In this document: positions 1 through 10,229 of the stretch, in pieces | Layout of the letters: each line of letters starts with the position of its first letter | Position numbering within the stretch: position 1 is the stretch's first letter | NCBI RefSeq assembly: GCF_000218685.1 | Contig: NW_006763300.1 | Location: 1,209,447 to 1,273,446 of the forward strand | Length of the DNA stretch: 64,000 bases | Origin: Serpula lacrymans var. lacrymans S7.9 | Lineage: Eukaryota > Basidiomycota > Agaricomycetes > Boletales > Serpulaceae | Direction of reading: 5' to 3' | Program-made: the position numbers and the translations under genes | Notes under the pieces: generated by a model | The model's input: only the letters and a program-made list of their open reading frames with translations | Databases searched by the model: none | Told to the model about the DNA's origin: nothing

Positions 1-273
1 GGAAGCTGGGAGCTACTTTCGAAACTTTAGTATACGTCACGTCCGCCTGCCCTTTTCGCTATCCAACGATAATATGGGCTGACATTGAAAGTTCAACCGT
101 AAATCCTGTTCCTCTACATTATGTAGTATATATAAGTGCATATCAATCGTGATGTCCATATCCAAGTGATCACAATGCATCAAAGTTAATATGATGTGAT
201 GCCCTCCTTCTTTCCAGCTCATCTTCTCTCTGTGAAGAAAGAACAGGTTATTTTGAGTTTCTCCATAACAAAG

Positions 274-2867
274 CTAACCACGAACCTTCTCGTTTAAATG
301 CAGCACAAATACAATAACCGCCAGTATGACCATCGTCACAATGACAGTAAGCGTCACCCATGGTATCCACTCTCCTGGCCTCAAGAACAACTCGCGTTTC
401 CATCCATCGCTTCCTGTACTTGGCGGGCGTATGACTACACGCGAATTTGGGATGACGCCCTCCATGTTAATAAAATGCTGGTCAGTGTGCTTCGTAGATC
501 CAACGAAAAGGTTTTCGATATAATTATTCGTCCGTCCAAGCCCGAAGAACGAGTACGGTGTGAGGAGGGAGTGATAGGATGTTTGTGGAAGTTGGCCAAC
601 TGTGAATGGAACGTTCAATGTTACCGAATCATAATCAGTCTCCTGAAATATGTTACCTTGAGCAGCAGTACGGCGTCCAGAGGTATCAAGCACTGTGTAC
701 TTGTACGAAGCACCAGAATAACTAACTCCAAAAGGCTAAAACAAATCATTACAACATAAGATACAAACTAGATTGTGGGTACTTACAAGGTAATTTGTGC
801 CATTCGACGACGTACACCATGAGTTATCGCAAGCACCGTTGAGTACTGAGGATGACGTTAGTATAAGAACTTCTCCATGATTTGAACCACGAGTACCTAT
901 CGCTTTCAGGAAAAACGCGTCGTAATAGAAGTTGTTTTGGATAAAAGAAACCGTTCCCTGGCCCTGTTCACCGGTCCGTTGTATCAAAACATCCAACGTA
1001 CCCTGGGTGCGATAACTCAGAGCCATATTACTTGACTTTGATTTTGACACTCACATCCTCATCCATATCTAGAAATGCAGCCCCTCTAGCATCCTTGATA
1101 GTTTCCAGAGTCTCTGCACCCTTCGATACAAGCTTCCAGCCTCTCCTCCCATGCCCGTTCTGGTCACATCCAGCCAGACCTTTGGCACACGGTTCAGAGA
1201 ATAAAAGTTTTGGTGTATGAGAATCCCCAGACGCAGCTATAAGCAGAAAATCAGGGAAACCATCTAGATTAGCATCGCCAAGCTTGATGGGGATAGGGAT
1301 GGATGGAGTGTTGGTGGTGTCGTAGAGAAGAAGAGAAGAGGAAGGCGCCGAGTTAGCCGTGGATGACAGGAGGGCAGAAACGGGCACTTGGACGAATGCC
1401 TATAAGCCAGGTTAGATTGTTTAAAAAGACATATCGAATGAACTGACGTCGTTATCGCCGCTTGTGCTCAAGTCAAATTTAAAGTTGGGATCAGCAATAC
1501 ATAACTGCTCTGGTGATCGACATAAACGTTGTCCTTTGCTGTTAACACTGGACGTTGTGGCTGACGCACAAACTGGGAGCTGTTTATTGTATGCAATATT
1601 GATGGTGCATCCCATTCCAATACCAGTGGAAGGAGAATACGAAGAACAGGTAGGGAAGACCATATCAATCGTTCCATCGCGGTCTACGAGGGGTCACTGA
1701 GAAAATAACGACGGAACCGAACAGCGCACTCACCAACATCAGCGAACGATATGGAATGGACTCCGGAGGGTAAAGATCCCTGCTGTGCCAACGAGAAACC
1801 GGCGTCCTTGTTGTTGATCCATATTTGGAATGATTTATGGCCAGAGCCATCATCGCATACAAGGAAGACGTCTGTACGTAAGTGAAATATATGAGCCAAA
1901 TTTCGAGAATGAGATGATAAGAACAGGATCTAACCTGCTAGACAGTCTCCGTTGAAGTCTATAACAGCATTACTATGTGGGTTGGATAATGTACACTGGG
2001 TACCATTAAACTGGGGGGTGGTTCTAGAATATAGATGAACTTCAATCAGATACAAAAACGCTGTTTTCACCACGAATAGGAGACTTACAGATCAAACAGA
2101 GAGTTAGGCGTTTGCGACGCGTTCCATGAATTTTTCCAGACCATTAGTGGAGAGTTGGTATTGCTTTGTGTGTAAGGTATTCCAAGTAGGTCTATCTTCA
2201 TATCTCCATCTACATCGACCGGAATAGGTTGGGACAACGTTGATGGAGGGACGGATACGGGACTAGAGTCTGATCCAAACAATCGTAGGATGAATTCTAC
2301 ATAGCGTACGTTGACTTACCAAATTGATCATTATGAACTCCCTTGTACAAAACTATATTCATTCGGTTTGGTGTCTGACTCCCGCTCATAACTAGTAGGT
2401 CCAATTTTCCATCGTGTGTGAAATCTCCGGGCACGACATTGGATACTGGCGTCGGATGTCGAATGGAAGAGGACTTGTGAAAGCTAAAGTCCTCTTCACA
2501 GAAGAATTATGACGATGACCAAATTGCCAAAAAGGTGCGGCTTACCATGATTCCACAAGTACACCGACAAGGTATGCTGGTCTTGGTCCAGCGACAGCAC
2601 GTCCAGACTACGCGAAATATTGCAATAACTAATAAATCCACAAAATATGAGCGTCTATACTCACAACTGATCTCCATTAAAATCTCCAAATGCAACTATT
2701 CGGTCGCCACTCGCAATCCCCATCGAACCCGCTTTCATGAGTGAATTCTTCGTGAAACGCTTTGGAGAGAATGGCCACATTGATCTAGCAGGCAACGCAA
2801 GGCATAGGATACAGAGAAATATAGAAAATGTGCTGCGTTGTCTTCTTATTCGCCGTCCAGGATACAT
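274..2867 (-). CDS. TIP/ITFG1-like FG-GAP repeat membrane protein
   Basis: This multi-exon gene encodes a type I membrane protein of the T-cell immunomodulatory protein (TIP/ITFG1) family, whose ectodomain is an integrin-alpha-like FG-GAP beta-propeller. I chose the ATG at 2867 because it opens a basic then hydrophobic signal peptide (about residues 1-29, ending LALPARS); the open frame further upstream has only a TTG. FG-GAP-type calcium loops are visible as FGDFNGDQ in the first exon, DVDGDMKIDLLG near 2200 and LGDANLDGFPDFL near 1270. The last exon has the family's conserved C-terminal block (LLTPYSFFGLGRTNNYIENL), followed by a transmembrane helix and a short basic tail. Several 50-60 nt introns separate the exons; I did not fix every junction. 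The family is known from animals, plants and fungi. Its fungal role is not established, and a cell-surface or secretory-pathway function is inferred. Confidence 0.85.
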
Positions 2868-3770
2868 CTCGGTGCTCAAGTTACGTGTGAGCAAGATTTG
2901 TGGTACTGCCTCGGGTCCCTAGCCCTCGTATGATGGAAAAAGCCGGCAAAGTGTCCTTGTGTTCTTGCTGAGTGCAATGACCGCTCCCTCTTTGGCGTGA
3001 TAGGTGTTGAAGCTGAAGGGATAAAAGGGCGTACTACAAGTGGTGCAGTACCCACAGCGAAATCAAAGTATGACTGCCACCATTGTATCCGTGGGAAACC
3101 TACCCAGTTGGGTGATCTTCCTATGCTTCCAGAAGTGGTCTACTACTCCTGTGTATCTATAATCTCAAGTTGCAGTCAAGCGTCGAGTCTATGATGAGGA
3201 GTAATACGTCTGTTAACATTCCAGGAAACAGAAATGTGACCCTCAGGCTAAAACGTGATAAACGTGCAAAGGCCGCATCATATCAAAAACGCTAGATATC
3301 TCGACTACAGCTGATGGTATGCGCAGGGCTGACACCCAGGCAATTCAAATCTCTGCCATTTGTCACGCAAGAGAACCGTAACTCAGACATGCACAGACGC
3401 TCGATGTGTTCAAGCGCAAATGCCCCGAACTGCCATCATGATTAGCCCATTCAGCTCGGGGTAACATTCAATTGAAACATTGTGCATTACCGTGACGCTG
3501 TGACGAATCTCTCAATGTAAAACATCACCCAACTTGCATGCAACAATTCAAGAGCACTCACATGAGGGAGATCCCTGACCATAGGACAAGGCATCAATAT
3601 AAACGCTCTAAGACAACCAAACTGCGCGGAAGATAAGCGGCCCAACAATAATCAACCAAGAAAGACTCAGATTTTTCTGATCAGTACTGCACACTTCAGC
3701 GAACTTTCAAGTGGACCTAAGCTTGTTATTGACAAGATGGTAATGACATTTGGTAGATGCAGAGTAACCA
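2868..3770. other. intergenic spacer, about 0.9 kb
   Basis: The spacer lies between the start of the TIP-like gene and the end of the rhamnose mutarotase gene. Frames are short and broken in all six phases, and I recognise no RNA gene or mobile element. It should contain the TIP-like promoter at its left end. Confidence 0.5.
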
Positions 3771-4253
3771 TCACCCATGCAGTACACCGTCGAATCGAAA
3801 GACTTCTTCAACTTCCTACAGGAACAATAAGCATCAGCAATACGCCAGGCATTCACTATCGCTCACCGCCCACCAAGGTATCTCTTTCCCACTTCCTTCT
3901 GCGCCATCGTTGAAACTTTCCTGCATACCATCAGTCAGCTTCCACCACCTTTGAGTCTCCTCATCCTCGCCAACTTCCGCCATGTCCTTCTCGTAGTCAT
4001 TTCCCGTGTATTTGAAGGTAGCGATGAGCAGCTGGAGTGGTGGGTAGTGGTTGATAGAATAATCAACGATGTGATGGCGCGCCAATGCGTTAAGGACGCC
4101 AGGCCAGACCTGACTATGGATTTCTTTGTACTCTTTCACATATTCTGGCTTGAGCTAAACCGCGTCAAGAAATGTTCAGAGAGTACCATAGGATGATAAC
4201 AGTCGATTCACCTTTATGATCTGACAAATACGCTTGGTGTGAGGAATAGACAT
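3771..4253 (-). CDS. L-rhamnose mutarotase (RhaM/DUF718 family)
   Basis: The gene encodes a small cytosolic enzyme that interconverts alpha and beta anomers of L-rhamnose. Three exons join cleanly: 4253-4212, 4154-3867 and 3815-3771. They total 375 nt, giving 124 residues. The family's layout is plain: an N-terminal beta strand ending RICQIIK, then LKPEYVKEYKEIHSQVWPGV with the usual histidine, SINHYPP, the acidic D-E-x-x-Q-R-W-W block with its paired tryptophans, and a C-terminal EVEEVFRFDG. The last exon was found by splicing out a 51-nt intron (gtgagc...ctgtag); without it the protein would end early in a poor C-terminus. Length matches the family, slightly extended. I see no other rhamnose-catabolism gene nearby, so the pathway context is not local. 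Confidence 0.88.
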
Positions 4254-4833
4254 ATTCAGAGATGGTAAACCTGTGGATAATATGAAGGTGAAGTTATCCG
4301 GGTTGCTCCTTCATTGCCCCTTTACTAGGCCTTGATGCTTATAACGCCTGTCGATACTCAAGAGTGTCATCGTGACCAGCCATAGACGGGCCGCGCTCTC
4401 CGTCTGAACAATCCTGAAGTGTAAACCTGGGAATCTCTCATGAACTCCAAGCCATGGTCGAACACATACTTATAATTCGCAGAAGCATGGAATATGGCTC
4501 AAGAAGGACGTTTGTTAGAGACCCAGACCATGGAAACCTACCCGGAAGAGCGCCGAGTAACAACCAAGGTAGCGTCAATGTATGCACTGGCGTTGAGTGG
4601 GAAAGGGACTTTTCGTGTCTTGTTCGACATATGGCAGATAGTTGCGTAGTTATGTGTATGCAAATGCTGTGTGATACGATATCAAGTTAGAAAATATCAA
4701 GTGCTATCAAGTGCCACGAGCCGTAGCCAGCGTTGCCAGTTTTGTAACTCCGCTTCATCCTTGCCTTCACGAACGTCGAGCACGTAACAAGAGTCCCAGT
4801 ACCACTTGCCGAACACTTTTCACAAGATACAAC
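4254..4833. other. divergent intergenic region
   Basis: This 580-bp region separates the divergently transcribed rhamnose mutarotase and Rab11 genes and presumably holds both promoters. Near 4676-4716 a short motif, atatcaagt, recurs three times in imperfect form. No coding potential is evident. Confidence 0.45.
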
Positions 4834-5841
4834 ATGGCTGAAGGTAGCAACTACGATTTCCTCTTCAAGGTATGTATGAGCCCTGTAAACGTTTCGTATC
4901 TCACTCTGGCTTTGTACCCAGGTCGTATTGATTGGCGACTCTGGTGTCGGAAAATCGTAAGCCTTCCACTGTGGAGCCCGTGCCAGATTTGTTTCTGATA
5001 CTGACTTCCTTATTCATTCAGAAATTGTACGTTTGAATGGCTAAGGTTGCCAAGGCAGTGAGTTAATCGTTGAATGTCATTTGCTGCTCCCAGTGCTCTC
5101 GCGTTTCACTCGCAACGAGTTCCACGTCGACTCAAAGTCGACAATCGGTGTTGAATTTGCGACTCGCTCCATCAACGTAGACGGAAAGACAGTCAAGGCT
5201 CAGATATGGGATACTGCTGGCCAGGAACGTTACCGCGCCATCACTTCAGCGTCAGTATCGCCATCTATCCGCAGCAACCTCGCATGCCAGCTAATTGCTA
5301 CTACTTACCCCCATCGTTTCACGCTTTTATAGATACTATCGCGGTGCAGTAGGCGCTTTGCTTGTCTATGATATTGCCAAACATGCGACGTATGACAGCG
5401 TGACACGGTGGTTGAAGGAGCTCCGCGATCATGCAGATTCGAACATTGTGATCATGCTTGTTGGTAACAAGAGTGATTTGAAGCATTTGAGGGCAGTTCC
5501 TACTGAAGAGGCCAAGGCATTCTCAAGTGAGTGTTCTAATATGCCTTATGATCCGTGATAGCTCAATGCTATGATGCCCACAGCGGAAAACGAGCTATCA
5601 TTCATCGAGACATCGGCGCTGGACGCCTCGAATGTTGACTCGGCTTTTCAAACGATCCTTACAGGTAGGTTCTTCGGATCTACCACATCCCACTGATATC
5701 TCACACTGGCACACAGACATATACCGCATTGTTTCTAGCAAATCGCTGGAGCAATCAGCTGACCCTATTCGAGCACCAACAAGTGACACGATCCCTGTTG
5801 CAATAGACTCGTCTGCTCCCAGTCAGAGCAAGTGCTGCTAA
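4834..5841 (+). CDS. Rab GTPase, Rab11/Ypt31 type
   Basis: The gene encodes a small GTPase of the Rab11/Ypt31 group, which directs vesicle exit from the trans-Golgi and recycling endosomes. Seven exons (4834-4869, 4922-4956, 5022-5026, 5094-5250, 5333-5526, 5584-5664, 5717-5841) sum to 633 nt, or 210 residues. All G motifs are present: P-loop [11 protein letters not shown], switch I with the effector threonine in [30 protein letters not shown] and ETSAL. The C-terminus is SKCC*, a typical double-cysteine geranylgeranylation site. The third exon is only 5 nt and encodes most of the Ser-Asn-Leu right after the P-loop lysine. It is required to restore the conserved sequence and the frame. Assignment to the Rab11 subgroup rests on the [20 protein letters not shown] signature. 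Confidence 0.95.
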
Positions 5842-6503
5842 ATCTACTGTGAGCTGTAGATGGGTTGTCGCTTCTTTGTATGGCATGTTTGTAATGATGG
5901 TTGGAATGCGGCTGTTTTCGTTGTGTACAGGTACTGTTTGTCTTCATTCTAATAGTACATTTTTGGCTTGTACTCTTTCGACTATTATTGACCCGCTAAG
6001 CTTGTGAACATATTGGCTGTGAAAGAAGTGCTGCCCTGTGTACGCAAGATGATGTCGTTGATTCAAAAAGAATAAAACAAAAGGTTTGTGAGCAGCGCGA
6101 TCCACTGCGCGAACTGACGACATACCCTGTTCTCCGAAGACTAACTCGGCCAATCCTGCAGGTTGCGGAATTGCTTCCCTGGCCTGTCAAGAACCAATTA
6201 ATCCAAGTCAAATCACGCCTTGCGGTGCGACAAACGTTGGTTTACCAAGTTTTCTGGAGGGGACAGTCTCGAACCAGCGCACGAGTGGACTTGACCGCTG
6301 TGAAGAACCGGCTCACATTCCCACGTTGGGCCGTTACAGCCGCTATGCCAGAGGTGCATAAAATGGTAGGTTGAAGCAGCGCTATCGACCCAGTCCAGTC
6401 GCTTCACCGTGACGGCCTTCCGAGCCATTTACGCGACCTCCCTAATCTCGACTCCAAAGACTCTTCGCTTCCATTCATCGCACTCGCCTTCTCTCTGTCC
6501 ATC
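5842..6503. other. intergenic spacer, about 0.66 kb
   Basis: The Rab11 3' region and the promoter of the downstream membrane-protein gene occupy this interval. Open frames on both strands are short and match nothing I recognise. A segment near 6270 resembles a tRNA T-arm on the minus strand, but no acceptor stem pairs with it. Confidence 0.4.
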
Positions 6504-7622
6504 ATGTTGCTCCAGCCATTCCTGCACATATTCCGGTATGCTCTGCAACCCGTCGCACCCTTCACCTGGTTCGGACTGGGCGTCACTTCTCTGGACGTCG
6601 TCGCCGCCCTTCGATTGTGCGTCGCTCTCCGACAGGTCAAGGACCACCTACGGCTCGAACTCGCCCTGCGCCGTGCAAAAGGCGAGAAAGTCGACGAGCC
6701 AGAAGACAGGTCGTTTGCTAGGGATGCCATGACGACGCTCACCGTCGTCTACGGCGGCGAGGCTCTGGCAGGTAAGCCTCACCACCCATCTCCCGAGTCC
6801 CTGCCTATCTAACTGGCGCCCGCGCCCGCAGCTCCCTATCTCGGCGTCCCACCGTCCTTCATGGTATCAGGCGTCACGCCCGCGCTATACGCCGCCATCC
6901 AGGCCCTCGTCGAACACATCCCCACCGTACCCTCCATGTCCATCCACACCGAGCTCCCGCTCTCGATCGTCGACGGGTTCTCCCGCGCATGGCTCTTGTG
7001 CGACCTCATCCCGCCCGCCGTGACGCAGAGCGCCTCTCCGGCGATCGCACACTCGCCCTGGACGCTCCTTCTCACTTCTCTCGTGCGTAAGCCGTCCGTT
7101 CCGATAGCGCCCCCTCCTTCGCGCTCTTTCCGCATGTATATGTATTCGCACCGCGTCTGATTCTGACCCCCCCCCCCCCCCTCTTTGCACGCAGATAGTC
7201 GCCAACGGAGGGTTCTTCATCGCCAACCTCGTTTCGTTCCTCCACCCCACGCCTCTCCGCCTCACCACGCCCACCGAGCTCGGGCCGTATGGGTGGACGG
7301 CGACGGATCTGTGGTGCGCCCCGCTGATCACGGGCCTCTACGCCCTCCTTACGCACGCGCAACCGTTCTGGGCCGACGCGCACGCCGTGATAGCTGGCAT
7401 GCTCGGTGCGAGCGGGAAGGGCCTGCAAGCCGAGGCGTTGGATGCCGAATCGGTTCGTGCGGTCTGCGCCCTTGTGCTGGCCGGCATGTTCCTCACTAGG
7501 ACCGCGAAGAACTTTGGATGCCAGTGGAAATCGAGTAAGTGTTGGGTGTACGGTATCAGATATGATATATGCTTATTGCCGAACACCGTACAGGCGTCGG
7601 GGAGAAGATCAAGATCCAATAG
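6504..7622 (+). CDS. multi-pass membrane protein, possibly TRIC-like
   Basis: Four exons (6504-6771, 6832-7082, 7195-7534, 7594-7622) give 888 nt and 295 residues. The protein has about six or seven hydrophobic segments and ends in KIKIQ. That fits the KxKxx dilysine ER-retrieval pattern if the tail is cytosolic. I do not recognise it with certainty. The second half (a Trp-led helix, then ANGGFFIAN, then a Thr/Ala-rich helix and a final helix) and the total length recall trimeric intracellular cation (TRIC) channels. The characteristic KEV motif of animal TRICs is not obvious. The second intron (7083-7194) carries an uninterrupted 15-C run as part of its polypyrimidine tract. The coding sequence is clearly GC-richer than the flanks. 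The function is an inference; a conserved fungal membrane protein of unknown function is the safer label. Confidence 0.7.
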
Positions 7623-8093
7623 TGTTCTTGCGCCAAAGCTGGCTTCGTACAAATTGACGGTTTATGAATTCATTTCAACGCACACGATTGATCACGCTAT
7701 CTACGGTTTTCTTGTTTACTTGTTATAGAAATAGAGATGTTAAGAATGGATGGATCTTGACATGCTTGACAGGCAGCCCATCGACTTGTGGTGTAGACAA
7801 GATCTTGATCACGAAGCATGCGTCTTTTTTGAATAGAGCCCCAAGAAAGTTAGCGTCGTATGAATACACAGAGGGAAAGGTGGGAAATTGAAGGTGGCGG
7901 GAACTACGGGTGTATGGTAAGGGTATTCAAAAGATGCCATGCTTCAGGAGAAGAGATGACTAGGAGCGGTTAGTAAGACAGAGGGATCGATCAACCTACT
8001 AAGAGCAGTCACAGCAAAGTTACCCGTTGTGTGCGCCAATCAGCCGCGTCTGATTTCAGTGATGCCATTGCGTAATTAAAGTATAACATGATA
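7623..8093. other. intergenic spacer
   Basis: This spacer runs from the membrane-protein gene to the minisatellite. Only short broken frames are present and nothing is recognised. Confidence 0.4.
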
Positions 8094-8402
8094 TTCTTAT
8101 CTCTTGCCTGAACTTCTCTTGCAGCGTGTCGATGAGGATCCGTTCACCCCACAAGGTCATCGGGGAGGGTGAACAAAAGAAGTGATGTTCTTACCTCCAG
8201 CCTAAAGTTCTCTTCAGGTTGCAGCATGTCGACGAGGTCGGGGAAGGTTAACAAAAGAAGTGATGTTCTTACCTCCAGCCTAAAGTTCTCTTCAGGTTGC
8301 AGCATGTCGACGAGGTCGGGGAAGGTTAACAAAAGAAGTGATGTTCTTACCTCCAGCCTAAAGTTCTCTTCAGGTTGCAGCATGTCGACGAGGATCTGTG
8401 CA
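8094..8402. repeat. 78-bp tandem repeat (minisatellite)
   Basis: Three nearly identical 78-bp units start at 8169, 8247 and 8325. Each contains the core aagtgatgttcttacctcc and the segment gcagcatgtcgacgagg. A diverged partial unit precedes them at about 8094-8150. Because 78 is a multiple of three, the array stays open on both strands, giving 26-residue peptide repeats (one reads NKRSDVLTSS..., the other VDMLQPEENF...). There is no start context, splice logic or flanking coding sequence to suggest a real protein. Confidence 0.9.
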
Positions 8403-10229
8403 CGCCCCACACAAAAGCCACCTGATAAACCCGCAAGTCGGTGGAGGGCTAGCAACGGATTAAAAAGCTTCTGGCGCCGATGTGCGTGGTGGAGGATGGC
8501 TATCTAAACATACGAACTTTTGATTGTTTTAGAACGAATGAGCCATAAAAAAAAGCTAGCAGCTCACGTTTACACCAAAGTCGCTTCGCTTCCATTTCTG
8601 CTATGGTACACTGTCGCTCTGAATTGCGTATTGCATCGTTTTGATGGGCCCCGAGATGAGATGGTGAGCATTTGCGCGAGGCATGGAGATTCATTGGATG
8701 CATGGACTGTGCGGTCGATGTATCGAATAGGGAGTACTGAAGTGACGCTAATACTTGCAAGCATGTCGCACTTGCATTTCTCCGCCGTTTGATTCCTTCA
8801 ATGGTCTGGAAACCGGTACTAACGATATGGCACCCTGTTGAGAAAGTCTAGGTCGAAAATTGCAAGTTTCATGGGAGCGATGGAGCTGGGTGTTCATTCC
8901 AGTGCTTTGCAGAGATAGGTCATGCGGGTCGTGTTGTGTCTGTTTGGGATTGACACACTGCCTTGGGTTGACGATTGCCAATCCAGGCTTGATGGCGAAG
9001 ACTTTCGAATATACTCCCGTCGATGGAGCGAGCCTAGCCTCGAGAAAGCAGTTGGGAGGCCTAGATATGGCCTAGACCTCGTAATGCCGCCGGGTGATGA
9101 TGAGCAAATGATGTCATGGGTGACATCGAGTTAGACCGACTCCACAGACATCAGACATCGAACGTTGGTGGGTGCTTCGACGGATACTACCTAGGCTTCT
9201 TAGCGTATAACTGCAATATAATTTCTCAGTAAAATTCATGGAGTGTTCTGAGGGGTATTTAATAACTTTAATCAATAGGCTAAAATCAATCGTGAAATTT
9301 GATCTCGCGTGGTATCATCGATATACCATCTTTAGCACATCATCCAAAATCATCCTGCTATTGTTATGGTCACCAGCCATTCGTGACAATGACGTGCTCC
9401 AAGAGGGAAGTTTCCTGAATATTCCGTAAAATGCGGTATATCCCTGTTATCATTATTGGCGTGGTTTATAGTGTGCCGGCAGAAGCAGGCACTGGCCCAG
9501 GAGAGCAATGACTTGTGTGGGAGTGGAAGTTGGGTGGGAGCGGACTGTGGATCATTTCCAGTGGACAATGGACATCGAATGGCCAAAAAGATTGGATAGG
9601 CTTTGCTTAGTAAACAGCCGCTGTGTATGAAAGACACCACTCCATCCGTAAAAGGCATATCTCGCACGTGAGACACCGATAGTGAAAACATCCAATCTCA
9701 CTTTTAATACAATTTTCACCATTGCCACCTCTTGTCTCGTCCGCCCGCTGCTCTTCACAGTCTTTGGGTCGAACAAGCTCGTCATTCTTTTCATCCCTCA
9801 CGTCTTTCACGCCTCTCTTCCTCAGCTTACCCGTACGTCTCCCTCTCCCTCTCACCACAAAGCTCTCTCAGTACATCTCCTTCTCCGACTTTTGCATCCT
9901 CGTATACTCCATCCATACCTTCTTCTCCTTTTCGTCTTGTAGACCCATCACCCCTCAACTGTCCCCGCTGTTGGCGCACGTTTGACGTCAGACAAGCGTC
10001 ACACATCTCGGACCTTTTATCATTTTCCCATCTCCTCCTTTCTCTCGACACTGGGCTGCCTTTTGCGCTGCTACTGTATATGTATCCATCATTCATCTAA
10101 ACCACACAACTAGGTTACTTGCCTTTTTTATGATTTCTTATTGGCACTTATCCTTTCGTCCCACAGATATCTGGAAGCACACTTTATATCTCCACGCCCC
10201 AAAAATCTACCCCATTGTCATACGCTCAG
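8403..10229. other. long intergenic region with pyrimidine-rich leader
   Basis: No gene is supported between the minisatellite and the CBM21 gene. From about 9825 to 10060 the + strand is strongly C/T-rich, as is common in promoters and 5' leaders of highly transcribed fungal genes. It ends about 170 nt before the next ATG, so this part is probably the promoter and 5'UTR of the downstream gene. Confidence 0.5.

Noticed and set aside
6255..6330. tRNA-like T-arm (ggttcgagactg on the minus strand)
   Set aside because: No matching acceptor stem or anticodon arm could be paired around it.
7072..7428. Minus-strand frames rich in Arg/Gly over the TRIC-like gene
   Set aside because: They are antisense shadows of GC-rich coding sequence; the + strand has consistent splicing and hydrophobic segments.
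8144..8455. Possible repeat protein encoded by the minisatellite on either strand
   Set aside because: Openness follows from the 78-bp period. There is no ATG context, signal, flanking exon or recognisable domain.
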